Shown piece by piece: positions 36,621 to 47,912 of a stretch of DNA of 64,000 nucleotides. A program made the position numbers and the translations under genes. Numbering within the stretch: position 1 is the stretch's first letter; each line of letters starts with the position of its first letter. Under the pieces are notes generated by a model that ran no database searches, was not told the DNA's origin, and was given only the letters and a program-made list of their open reading frames with translations. Source of the DNA: Prunella strophiata (taxonomy: Eukaryota > Chordata > Aves > Passeriformes > Prunellidae); contig JAZBQD010000028.1 of NCBI GenBank assembly GCA_036583965.1, positions 186,001 to 250,000 on the forward strand, written 5' to 3'.

Positions 36621-37500
36621 CCAATCCAAAACATGCTTCCTAATGTTGTTGAACAGGCAAGAATGAGCCATGCTTTCTATCATCAAAATGCACCTGCTTT
36701 TGTAAGAATGTTTAACATCTCTCAAAATCAGGCAAAGCAATTGTTCAGTCATGCCCAAATTGCCAAAAATTAGCCATACCAGCAGTAGCAACAGGAGTTA
36801 ACCCTCAAGGCTTAAATAGCCTGCAGATGTGGCAAACTGACATCACTCAGTATCAGTCATTTGCAAGGTTCAAACATATACATGTATCAATAGACACATT
36901 CTCAGGAGCAATTTTTGCTTCTGCACATCAAGGAGAAAAGAGTAGAGATGTAATTAAGCATTTCTTACAAGCATTTGCATCCCTAGGTATTCCTCAGGAA
37001 GTCAAAACGGACAACGGACCAGCCTGGATTTCTAACAAACTGCAGGAATTTTTCAAAACCTGGGGTATCAAACATACCAAAGGTATCCCACATTCTTCCA
37101 CAGGTCAATCTATTGTAGAAAGAGCTCACAGATCTCTGAAAATGATCCTGGAAAGGCAAAAAGGAGGGATGGAAACACTTTCTACAGTAGAGAAGCTGAA
37201 TAAAGCTATATATGTTTTTAACTTCTTAAATAATTCCTTTATGGAGCAGGTACCACCAGTTTTCAGACATTTCAGCAACACCAGTCAAGCAAACCTCAAG
37301 GAAAGGCCACCAGTCTTCATCAAGGATCCAGAGACAGGACAAATTTCAGGACCCTATCCTCTTGTGACTTGAGGGAGAGGGTTTGCATGCATTTCTACAA
37401 ATGCAGGTCTTTGATGGATCCCTGCCAAGAATGTCAAGCCACAGGTACAGCTGATCCAAGAGCAGCAGAAGACACCAGAAGAAGAACGCACAAACAACTG
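36621..37500 (+). pseudogene. pol: Integrase remnant with intact DD35E core
   Basis: The N-terminal zinc finger is visible as SHAFYH near 36670 and CPNC near 36750, but the two halves are in different frames (an indel near 36740). The core domain is open from 36827 to 37372. WQTDIT holds the first Asp, KTDNGPAW the second, and IVERAH the Glu, with 35 residues between the last two, the retroviral DD35E spacing. The frame stops with TGA at 37370, and a further recognisable stretch (GRGFACIS, then WIPAKNVKP) continues behind that stop with another stop inside. No env sequence follows. The core alone lacks a start in a usual context and an intact promoter. Confidence 0.9.
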
Positions 37501-37831
37501 AGCGACAGGTGGAAGCAGAGACTATTTTCTAAGTTTGCATGTTAAAATTGTTTAAAAAATAGTTTTGCACAGAAAAAGTTCTGTAAGCTATTATTGTTGT
37601 ATTAAAAAGTTGTTAAACTACCTCTAAGTCATATGTTAAAAATGCTTAGAAGTTCTATGTGTTCAAATCTTATATAACCAGAAATTTAAAGCTTGCCTAG
37701 GAAAACACTTTGTCAAAGTTAAGATAGAAAATGATAACCAAATTTAAGAATAATTGGTATAACTACAAATTATCAGCAGGATGAGATTTTTCAGGTCATA
37801 TTCCTTTCTCCCTTTTTCTTTTTAAATATAT
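37501..37831 (+). other. Provirus 3' non-coding region, env absent
   Basis: This AT-rich stretch lies between the end of pol and the polypurine tract. I see no surface or transmembrane envelope sequence: no signal peptide, no furin-like site and no fusion-peptide or CX6CC motif. env was either deleted or never present. Confidence 0.7.
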
Positions 37832-37844
37832 AGAAAGGGTGAGA
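37832..37844 (+). promoter_or_regulatory. Polypurine tract next to 3' LTR
   Basis: AGAAAGGGTGAGA directly precedes the LTR start TGTAGG at 37845. It has one T interruption. Its position and composition fit a plus-strand primer site. Confidence 0.75.
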
Positions 37845-38272
37845 TGTAGGAATGTGCCCCCTATTGGCGGAGTAATAAAACTGTCCTTTGTCTCCTCCAA
37901 AAGGAAAAGGCCCAGAAGTTTCTCTCACCACTTAGCAAAGGGGAGACCTTATAGGACAAAGGGGACTTCACATTAAATTTAAGGACAGCTAATTGGATAG
38001 AAGCCAAGAAGTCCCACCTGGTCAATTTACTAGAAAAGTGAACAAAGAAACGAATCGCTTTTGTAAGGTGTTTTACTAGGTATAAGACCTGCTTGCACCT
38101 AGATTGGTTTTTCTCTTTGTTATTTTGCCTTTTATTAAAAGATTTTTGTTTCCAACATGACTGCAAGAGCCATCTTGCTCATTTATGCCTTCTGCCAGGT
38201 AGCTGGGCTATCCTGGTGTGTATTAACTTGCCGAGAGCTTAAAAGATCTGGCTGAAGGTGAAAAATAATACA
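37845..38272 (+). mobile_element. 3' LTR, full length (428 bp)
   Basis: It starts TGTAGGAATGTGCCCCC and ends AATAATACA. A TATA-like TATAAG lies at 38081-38086 and ATTAAA at 38134-38139, placing R roughly at 38108 onward and U5 up to 38272. An extra AATAAA occurs in U3 at 37874. It is the only LTR here that keeps a complete core promoter, so any transcription it drives would run rightwards into 38.3 kb and beyond. A 101-codon minus-strand open frame inside it is ignored. Confidence 0.92.
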
Positions 38273-38278
38273 GGGGTG

Positions 38279-41200
38279 TTTACCTGGAAAATATAAATTG
38301 AGACTTTGCAGAGTCTCTTTCTGCTTTTGAACTTGTTAAAGTCTGTTTAGCTGCAGCAGTGAAACACTGGGTTAGAATTACCATGAATTCTACCTGGGTT
38401 AGAATTAATCCATAGGAATCCATCAGCACCTGTGGGTGCCAGGCAAGCTTCAGGCTGCAGCAGACACTTGTAGGCAGACATTTGTGGGCAAAGCAGTGGC
38501 TGGGGCACAAAGGAAGTCTTAACTCCCTCTGAGCTCTGAGGGTGGCGTGGTGATTCCAGCAACCTTCCTTCATGAGTTGCTAAATGCTTATTGACATTGC
38601 TGAAGTTCATGAGAAATGAAGGTGTTGCGGACAACTGCTGTTCAAATAAGCACTTGTAAGCTCACACAGAGTTGTGGTGTTAGTTGGAGCCTGGTCCCGT
38701 GCTGGGTGTTGTCTGGCTCGGACACCAGGCAGCACCATAGCCCTAAGGAAGAGAATGGGAATAATGCAAAGGTATCAGTTCATCTGAATATTTCTCCACC
38801 CTGCAGAAATGTACAAATGTAGGAATTCTTGAACTGAAGACAACACTTTTTTGCTTAATGACTCTTGATGGATGTTTTCTTTTTGCCTGCCACAGTTTTG
38901 TGCTGCTCCTGCCAGCCTGCACAGACCCCTGTCCCATGCCATGGTCAGAGATAATCTCCCACAGGCTGATCTTTGTGACAGCTACTGAAAGCAGATTCTA
39001 TAAAAGTGCTAGACTTGATCACCTTCCAGACAAATGAAATTAAAATGCTATTGAAACTCCCTGCAAGGGAAGATTAAACTTTTTCTATTAAATTGAACTC
39101 CTTGGTCAAAGAAGTGGAAGATTCAAAGCAGACGATGTATCAGTGGTTAGAGAAGATAATTATCCTTGAGATAGTGAGAGAAAAATTACAACAATTGAAA
39201 ACTTTTACCCCAGAGAACAAAACTTTTCCTATTAGAAAATCTTTTAGAAGTGCCTTAGGGATTAGAAAAATGAAGCTCAAATACAGAATAATACAGAATA
39301 AGGATGATCATATGTGCTTCTCTGCACTTTGCACTCAGTGTACTCTTGTAATACGCTATTTCTTTTTGGTTTTTAAATCATGCCTTAAACAATGTGGTAA
39401 GTTGCAAGCAGTTTTTTTTTTTGGTTTGGTTTTTTTTTTTTTTTTTTTCCTTATGCTCTCCCTCCTGAATTAATAAAGAATAAATAGGTTGGATTTTTCT
39501 GGGGGTGGTCATGCACGCATACGATGTGCAGTTTTAGTGTTCTACATAGGAAGTGATCATTTCAGACATAATTTGGATGTACTGGTCCTGATTCTCTGCC
39601 CTTTGTAAAAATTTTGTATTGACAGCTAAAGAGTGATGCTCTCACACTGTTGGTATCCCTTTGGGTCAATGTGCTTGAACCTCTGTCTATTAAGTTCCCA
39701 TTACTGAGGAGGATCTTTTTTTTTTGAATGTCTGCTCTTTCAGTTTTTTAGCTCTGCTGGTGACACCATCATGTCAAATGGTGTCATTTGGATTGAAAGG
39801 CTATTCCTGATCACTTTGTCCATTGGTTCCAGTTGTTACACATTCCATTTCCATTTTTGATCAGTTTGAGGACAGAATAACTGCCAGCTCTTCATTAGAA
39901 TATCCCTGAAAGGACATTCTTGATTTTTGTTTTTGTTCATTTGTTTACTCCTTCTCCTCACAATGTAAAGCAAATATTAATCTCAGCATTAGGGTCTTAA
40001 CAGACAATTCAATCATCAATGCTTAAAAAAGTTCAGTGTGTCTATAAGGCATGTTCCTATGTCCATGTGCATATTTTTAGCTCTAGCATTCTGATTATTT
40101 TATTCTGCAAATGACAAGTGGCAATTTGCTGCTTGTTCTGTCACTTTGGATCATGTGCTTAACCCTAAGAAAAGACTTTTACAGTTGAGTATTAATCACC
40201 AGGTTTATGAAGGCTTTAGAACCTCAAAGAAAGCAGGAGGAATTGGGTACCTTTTGAATCTATATTTGCAGATTTGTCTAGTTCTCTACCAACAAACTGT
40301 GTTATTGACCTATGAAATGTTTGCAGCTTATTAAGCTCTGTTTTTTTCCTTAACATGCTTCTGTACCAAGACTTACTACCAAGAAGTATTCCAGCTGGCA
40401 GCTGGGCTATCTGGACATTTTGTTTAGATCCAGAACTTCAGAGACCTTCTAGGTGAATCCTGTCCTTTTATGGACCCATACCAAGCTTCAGGGATCTGCT
40501 GACTGAGACTGTCTGTTATGTGAATTAAATAGCGTGGATTAGCTGCAGTGTATTCAGAGAACTACTGACCAATCTTAATATTTGGTTGTCATGGAAAAAT
40601 GGAGAAAAAAAGATAAGTATTTCATTTTCATTCCAGAGATAAGTAGGAAGGAAAAATATGATTTTGGTTCTTAGTAATACAGTGAAGTTGTCTGGAAGGT
40701 GCAATTTGCCCTCTCAAAATAAGTAGCTCCAAGTAATGTATAACAAATATGAGTGTGAGCAGTGAAAGTGATGAGGCCGCTGCTGAATATGCTTTGCCTG
40801 TAAATTTGTTCCTCTCATAATTTCATCCTTTTACTTATGAATCACAGGATGTTTGTTAAATATTCTCTTATTCAAGCACAAGTAGCTTATCAAATACCAT
40901 ACATGCTGTGCCCACAAGCTGCCTGTGGTCTTTTCTGCATCTGAGGCTTAACATAAGAAATGTCAGAAGAAAAATTGCTGTACATTAAACTTGAGGCTAG
41001 AAATATAACAGGCTTTCAGTAATGATATATGATCAGAATTATGCAAAGATGATGAAAAGATCCCAGTGGAATTCTGTTCAAAAATGCTTCCCTTTTGGGA
41101 GCATCCTATGAAACCAATTAGGAATAAACCCAAGAGGATTCTACTGAATTTGTTTCGAAGAGATACTGTATGCAATAAAGTATCAGTCTTTGTTCTGTAA

Positions 41201-41960
41201 AGTTCCACCTTTTCACTAAAACCTCCTTCTTTGTATGCTCTTACAGATCCAGGATAATGCTGGGGGGAAGTGTTCCCCTTGTCCCGCTGGACACTGTGAG
41301 CTCAGAACCAAATCACTTCAAGGCAAGGAGCCATTCTGTGGTAACTTCCAAGGAGTGGCACCTTTTGAACACATCTCATACTCTTATAGAGACATAGATC
41401 TGACCCCATTTGGTTTTGCTTTGGAATAAGGGGAGATGTGAAGCCAAAATCAAGGTTCACACATTGTCCTGGGTTTTGCTGTGAACCTTATCCCTGTGAC
41501 AAGCACACGGCTGCTCTTAGTTCCAGCCAAACCTTCTCTTTGCTGTACAAAAGCAATCACTGTCAAGGACCGGATGAACCAGAGCTACCTCCCTATCTGT
41601 AACTTAATTGCTTGTCAATTTGTAGCCTTTGCAGTGAGTGTGTTTGTGAGCGGATGTGCCACCTGCAGTGTCCTTGAGAGCAGGCCAGGACAAGTGGCAG
41701 CCTGCCCACTGTCCCGTGGCTATGAAGCTGTGACGCCAGGGAATGTGGCAGCACAGCTGCTTACACTGGGGGCTGCTTGGGCAGAACACAGCTCTTCTGG
41801 ATATCTGGCTGACATCAGGAATCCTAACAGACTGCAGGAGAGCATGGAGTCCTTGGCAATGGGCAGAGCTGCCCCACTGTAGTGAAGATACCTCATCTGC
41901 ACCTGACAGTGCAGGGCAGGTTGGAGTAACTTTCTTTTAACCAGCAAGTTGTATGCTATG
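38279..41960. other. Non-coding stretch
   Basis: No gene is recognised. TGGGTTAGAATTA occurs twice near 38370 and 38397. T-rich runs lie at 39411-39450. At 41435 a purine-rich AAGGGGAGATG followed by TGTGAAG looks like a polypurine tract joined to an LTR start, but nothing else there confirms an element. A 133-codon open frame (41481-41882) has no motif known to me. Confidence 0.45.
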
Positions 41961-41964
41961 GACT

Positions 41965-42250
41965 GTGAGTGAGGGTCTGTAGTGATGCAGAGTTCCCAGG
42001 CAGGTGCAAAGGAGAGCCACTTTATTGCAAAAACCAGGCCTTTTAAAGCAGATAGGCCTTTATCAGTTACATAGCTTTCAATCATAACAAACACAATTCA
42101 ACCAACCACCATACACCACGATGTGAACACAGTGATGGTTATACAACTTTTCTACCTCTAATTCAGCTGCATCACTTTCCCATAGCCTTTTCTACTCAGC
42201 CAAAGTAACAGGCCTGAGCATGGTTTTACAAGGCCTTCCTTTTGTAAGGT
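41965..42250 (-). mobile_element. Probable solo LTR, minus orientation, third family
   Basis: On the minus strand GCTTTAAAAGGCC (TATA-like, near 42040) is followed by GCAATAAAGTGG (poly-A signal near 42024) and a short U5-like tail CTCTGCATCACTACAGACCCTCA ending near 41965, broken up by my reading. This tight order of TATA, AATAAA and tail is typical of an LTR core. The upstream boundary near TTGTAAAACC (about 42230) is a guess. No internal region is recognised beside it. Confidence 0.58.
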
Positions 42251-43646
42251 TTTACCTATATGCAACAATGGACTTGTAGAAAAAACTGAGTCTGAGAATA
42301 AACGTGTATTTCAGAGCAGTATTCATCCACCTTTTTTCTAAGCCTGAAGCAAGATAAGTTTTATTTAAAGGGGAAAAAATCAAATCCATGAGGGAATTAT
42401 CATTCTAAAAGAGCCGCCTGTTTCTGAGGTGGATATACAGTGGAAACAAATGTTCTTCTCTGTCTTGCTGACACTTCTAGGAATAAAAAACATTTGTTCT
42501 GTTTGTCCTTCAGCACTTTATTGAACTTCAGGGCTCTGTTCACTTCAATGCTCAATGAAGCATAACTTGTATTAATAGCAGCTATGAAATCTAGATAGTA
42601 TAATAGAAATTTTAGCTGGACACAGAATCTGACCCAAGTAGCAACAACTGGCAAAGCCCAGTTGTGATGCACTCCAGAGATTTCAATTCACTTCCTAATG
42701 ACAGTGCCTGTGAATCACTGCCCATGTAAAGAGAAGCCTGTTTCTGGATAAGAAAACCCCTTTACATGAGACAAAGGATGTCTTACAACAGTATTGGTGA
42801 GGTATAATGCACAAATACTTTCAGACAAGCATGCTACATAAAATTAAAAAAAAAAAAATCCAGTATTAAAAGTCAACCTGACATGTTTGGAAAGCAAGGA
42901 GGATATTTTTAATAGTCAACTCTTCCTTTGTGAGGGAAGAGTTTTGAAGAGGGGACTTTTGATATCTTGGTTATCCAGAAGCTTTTAGTAGGCAGCAGTA
43001 AGGCTGAGCTAACAAGCTGTGTGAAATACAAGATAACCGTGTGGATCTTTGGACAGAGATGCCCAACCTTACTTTCCAGCTCCACCAGCTCAGGCCCAGC
43101 AGCCTTGACCATCTTGTTCTGTGCTCTGCAAACACATCTGCTGGGTTTCCTGGCACAGCAGGGAGGCAGTGCCCCTGCGTTTCCTTGGCAGCACACCCAA
43201 GGTGCTCAGCCCTTCCCAATCCATCTGCCTTTGTATCTTGGGAGCTCCTTCACCTGCAGTACTGTTTATCCACAGATAAACTGCTAAAGTGTTAATCTGA
43301 GTTGATTGTTCTTATCAGACAGGTTGAGTGCCTTACATTCCCATCTCATCCTCTGTTCCAGAAGAAACAAAGCACTTTACGGATTTAACTAATCAATAAT
43401 GAAGTGCATTAGACAAGCAACACGTTTTGTTTCATCCAGTTATTGATCTTTGCTTCATGGCTGAATGAGAGCCTTAATTTAAGACTAGATATTTACTGAG
43501 AAATATGGGAGAAGAAGGGACAAATAGTGTATAAAGAGATATAAATTCTACTAAGGCAGGTAAATCTGATACAGTGCCTAATTTCAGTCCTCTAGGTTTT
43601 AATAGGTGAAATTTAGACACCAGGGAAACAGTGTGAATTCTATAAT
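42251..43646. other. Non-coding stretch
   Basis: Nothing is recognisable apart from a short A run (about 42847-42858). Overlapping open frames of 82-106 codons on both strands at 42.9-43.3 kb reflect a locally GC-richer patch and carry no supported domain. Confidence 0.45.
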
Positions 43647-44008
43647 TTGAAAGGGTTATGAGGGATCTTATCAAAGCATGTAAATATCTCAAGAGATGTT
43701 ATAGAGGAGTACAGGGTCTTTGCAGCAGTGCCCAGTGACAGGACTAAAGGCAAGGAGTACAATGTGAAACACAGGAGGTTCCTTTTGAACTTCAAGGAAC
43801 ACTTTTTTTTTTTTACTGTGAGGGTGTTGAATAGTGGCAAAGGCTACCCAGGGAGGTTGTGGAGTCTCTATCCTTGGAAGTGCTCCCAAACCATCTGAAC
43901 GTGGCTTTGGGAAGCCTGCTCGAGGTGTAGGGACCCTGTTGGAGCAGGGGCTTGGTCAAACAGACCCCCAGAGGTCCCTTCCAGGCATAGCCATTCTGTG
44001 ATTCTGTG
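43647..44008 (+). mobile_element. CR1 LINE, 3' end
   Basis: The sequence follows the CR1 3' region: GACAGGACTAAAGGCAAGGAG, then TTCCTTTTGAACTTCAAGGA, GGCTACCCAGGGAGGTTGTGG, CTTGGTCAAACAGACCCC and CAGAGGTCCCTTCCAGGCAT, ending in two copies of ATTCTGTG (43993-44008). It is 5'-truncated, as most CR1 copies are. An internal T run interrupts it near 43804. Only the terminal part of ORF2 and the 3' UTR remains, so it encodes nothing. Confidence 0.93.
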
Positions 44009-46189
44009 ACACAGCATCACCTCCATAGTACCAGGCCAAGAGTAAAAAGATTTAGCTTTCAAACTGCAGTGTCTCGCCTGAGGTAGTAAGTAGTAATCAT
44101 TGTGGGTCTTGAGGAGTCTTTGTGTCTCTCAAATTCCCCTCTGTGCCATGAATCTCCTGGTGTAGTTTGGTGTATGATTTTCAGGCTTCCTTGGATTATA
44201 AACTATTTTAATCAGTGATCAAGATTGATTCCTGATCTCCACTGATGCCCACACCACATGTCTCATTAGTATTATTGCAAGTTAAATGTTGCCTTTGAGA
44301 AATCACAAAATCTGTTTTTCCCAAAGAAACCACCCTGGCATTTATTTTTTAAAGGAAAAAAAAAGAGTGTTGTAAAAAAAAAAAGAAAATCTGTGATGAA
44401 TATAGTGCTTTTCTGTTTATAAGTGTCACATAAAGTGGTGTGAATTGCCACACTTGTGGCATTAGTGTTGCTGCACTAACATAAACCAACCATTGTCTCT
44501 TGCTCCATGGGTTTGTGCTGCAAGTGCCAATTCTCCCAGTGTAATTGACACACAATTGCTTTGGCTGTGCATATAAGAAAAACATGTTTACTTGAATGTT
44601 TCATTTGACCGACTGCAACTGAATGCTGAATAATTGTATTTTAAATTTTAGAAAACTATTTTTTATTGTAACCTGATCTCCACAAAAATAAGTACAAAAG
44701 AATGCAGCAGTCCCTGTATTTAAGAGCTTTTTTCTCTGTGATTTCACAGGGGCCAGAGAATTGGAGAATTTCCCAATACAGAGGCCAACAAGCAAAGTTA
44801 CTCTTTCACCTTTATTGTTTTTAAAACCTTTATTAAGTCATGTCCAGTGTCCAAAGCAAGGCTGAATCTTGTTCTGTAGCACTCCAGTGAATAATTCCTT
44901 TTCTTTCCCCCTCAAGACTGAGTAACTAATTTTTTGTTTCTTCCTTAGTTCTTCCTTATCCATCTCTATATTGCAGTCACGTATTCATTGGTCTTTAACC
45001 TTCCTCCTCAACTCACACTGCAGCCAGTGCTGGAATGACTGTGGGGAAGCTGTCTAAGTGCTCATTCTTTTTTTTCACCTCTAGTACTAGGGAACTTCCC
45101 AAGAACAGGTTTTCTGTCAGTTCATGGGCCAGGGTGTGTGCCTGTCCAGTGGGAATTGGTTTTCATCACACAGGGTCTCTGAAGCTGCTGGGGAACAAGG
45201 ATAATGTTTCTGGGTAAGAGAATCACTGGCCAAAATATTTTCAGAGGGTGATTGTTCAATATCGGGTGAAAATCAACCCACACTGAAGGGCTCTTAAATG
45301 CAACCACTTCCAGACTGAGTAGACATGGTACCAAATCCTAGCTAATTTCTTGCTCTGTCACACTTAAATGAAGATGGTAGTTAAAATTAATCTTCCCTGG
45401 GATAATTATTCCACTTAGAGTGGAGGTATTTACAAAATAGTACAAAAAAAAAAGTCTGTCTACAGTGAAAATCAGTAAGCAAAACGACTTGTATGTACTC
45501 TAGACTTTTGAGACAGCATAAATAAAATTGATGCTTCCTACTTTAACAGGCCTTTTGCATTAAAAATTATTTTGGCTAAATGCTTCAACTTTGCCTTAGC
45601 ATTTACTTAAACAGCAGAGGAACGTATTCTGTAACAATACTGTAGTCTCTGAATGAGCTTTCTTAGCTACCCTAATGTGACTGAAACCCAGCACTTTGGG
45701 AAAATGACATTTATTGTAAAAAGAAACCTAAAAATGACAATGTTGCCATTAAACTGAAGAAATATATGAGATACAGGCTTTGAACTCAAACTTCTGGGCA
45801 TAATAATTTTGGAATTTCTACACTACCTTCCTAATTTCAAGTCTCTCCCCAGCTCTATGGTTATTGTTATCTTCCAAACATATGTACCACTGGAAATGCA
45901 ATGCTGGTGACTGACAATTTTAAACACTAGTTCTTACCTTTTAACTGCTTCAGAAGTATTCTATGTTCAAAAAAAGTAAATAAAAATGTTGCATTCCAGC
46001 AATCCCTGGAATGAGGCCTTGTCTCATTGTTGGATGGTGTTAACTGCACGCTGCAGTCACAGGGAATCTGTTCCCCGGCCTAGCTGTCTCCCCGAGAGTG
46101 AAGGGCAGGCACGAGACCCCCGGGTCTCTGCTGAGTCTTTCCCAGGTGGCCGTGCTTACAAGGGCTCACAGCTCCCTGCAGCACTGGTG
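44009..46189. other. Non-coding stretch
   Basis: No gene, RNA gene or nameable transposon is seen. Short A runs occur near 44357, 44375 and 45445. Confidence 0.5.
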
Positions 46190-46725
46190 TGGTGTGGGTG
46201 ACACAGCAGCAACCCAATACAAGGGACCAAGGCAAAGAAATAGGGAGGGACCACTTGTTTGAGTTCCAAGGAAAGCTTATTTCCCCAGAGGAGTCAGGGA
46301 CAAGTGACAATGACTGAGGATAAAATAATTGCTTTTAAGGAATGGAGGGAATAAGGGGAGGACACATCCTTTTATCAAAAGGAAGGCATCAGGGAAGGAA
46401 TGGGCTATCCAATAGAAGCCAACAAGGGGAAGGAGTAAACCTTGCAATCCAATCTTGCTTCAACGAAGGGATGAAGGACAGGGAACATTCAAGAACAGGA
46501 AGGGTGCGCTATCTTTGATAGACAGGGGTAAAACAAGGGAACAAGGGAGGTACAAAGAGACTGACAGTGGGATTGACATACACTCGGTGGAAAAATCTTG
46601 GGGTAAACAACTCAGAACTCAACCATTAGGAAGACAAATGGGGTACATGGAATGAAGCATTACAAACTTATAACAAGGAATATTTAAAACCTACTAAAGA
46701 AGAACAAACTGTAAAATAACAGACT
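46190..46725 (-). mobile_element. LTR, minus orientation, family A (third copy, diverged)
   Basis: On the minus strand GGAAATAAGC followed by TTTCCTTGGAACTC (around 46262-46285) aligns with the poly-A region of the 31-kb LTR, and the next part (CCTATTTCTTTGCC) stays in step. Upstream of it lie a CCTATTGGAT-like box (around 46410) and purine-rich U3 sequence on the plus strand. It is more diverged than the 31-kb copy. The left end near 46190 and the right end near 46725 are estimates. No internal genes are attached. Confidence 0.5.
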
Positions 46726-47834
46726 ACCACAGATTGTCCTTGCAGGAAGATCACCTGTCAGAGTCAAAGCAGGCATCAGCATTTAGATTTTACTTTTTAA
46801 AAGATAGTGTGCTAGAAGGAGGAGAAGCCCTGAGAGCTGTGACTTTCAGAACTCCTCTTGCTGTCCTGCCTGCATCACACTGCTTCTTACTCAGCTTGAT
46901 TCTGTCCTCTCAGGAGACATCCCCCACCAGCATTATGTACTTTTCAATTCTTGCTTGAGTAAAACTGAGAACCCCAGCATATATTGTGGAATTTTGGACC
47001 ATTAGATTTAATGGATAATAAGGTAGAAGATATTTCTAGTTCCTTAAGAATTTTTTGATGTTGTATTTCTTAATATGAAAAAATATTTGATGTCTGAATC
47101 ACTTTATCAATACTTATGTTAATATACAACAATTCTTATTCTAATGAATTTCCAAAGGTCCCCATGACCACTGTAAGAGCTGGTCCTAATGTTCATAAAA
47201 TCAGAGACTTCTATAGCCTTTGATAAACAATATTTTTAGTATTAAACTTTCCAGTAATAAGTAATCATAGCCATATCTATATGTACTTGTCATGTATTTA
47301 ATGGAGAAAATTATATTCAGTGTAAGTAATGAATTTCATTAGGACTTGGTTGTCACTGTTACAATTATCTTCTTTCTCTGGACAGAGCCTTTCACTCTTG
47401 GGCAGTCGCCCTTCTGATTCAGTCTGTAAAAGAGCTGTAGGAGACCAAGATTTGCTTGTAATGGCAATATTTGTGATCTGCAGTAATTGTATTTGGTTAG
47501 TCATCTTGCCCTTTAAGGTGTTATGTTGGGTGGGGCACAGGCAGAGTTCACATCAGACATGAGAAAAGATAACCAGAAAAGTTTTTTTAGATCCACTTCA
47601 TAGGTGAAGTAGTAGTAGAAACAGTACAAAGGAGGATGCAAAATCTTATGAAGATGACAGGCAAAAAAGACAGGAAATAGAATCTAGGTTCGCATAGTTG
47701 AGGTTCATGTCTACCTGTTCTGCCCTCTCACATTCCAATTATTACAATAATATTTTTGTTACTGTGATCTGTTCTGTGGGGTGTCATTCATGTGAATAAA
47801 TCCAAGTGTCCTCCATACTATACTCTATAAAACA
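46726..47834. other. Non-coding stretch
   Basis: No gene is recognised. Open frames of 68-77 codons have no support. Confidence 0.5.
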
Positions 47835-47912
47835 TGGAGGGGAGGGGAGGGGAGGGGAGGGGAGGGGAGGGGAGGGGAGGGGAGGGGAGGGGAGGGGAGG
47901 GGAGGAGAGGAG
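47835..47912 (+). repeat. (GGGGA)n microsatellite, about 14 units
   Basis: A near-perfect run of GGGGA pentamers ends in GGAGGAGAGGAG. The plus strand has many consecutive G4 runs with one-base loops, which favours quadruplex formation. The minus strand is pure pyrimidine with mirror symmetry, which favours triplex formation. A 90-codon open frame through it (Gly-Glu-Gly-Arg repeats) is an artefact. Confidence 0.95.

Larger units (their letters stand above)
33466..38278 (+). mobile_element. Defective class II (ERVK-like) endogenous provirus with target duplication
   Basis: This is one integrated element with an LTR at each end, both starting TGTAGGA and ending AATAATACA. It is flanked by GGGATG on the left (33466-33471) and GGGGTG on the right (38273-38278), a 6-bp target duplication with one mismatch. 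Six bases is usual for class II avian and betaretrovirus-like elements. Between the LTRs lie gag and pol remnants in order, but no env is seen. Over the 109 bases the two LTRs share, I count five mismatches, so the insertion is not recent. Many stops, frameshifts and large deletions make it incapable of replicating. Confidence 0.9.

Noticed and set aside
41481..42094. Open frames of 133 and 124 codons on opposite strands
   Set aside because: They overlap each other and an LTR-like region; no protein similarity is recognised.
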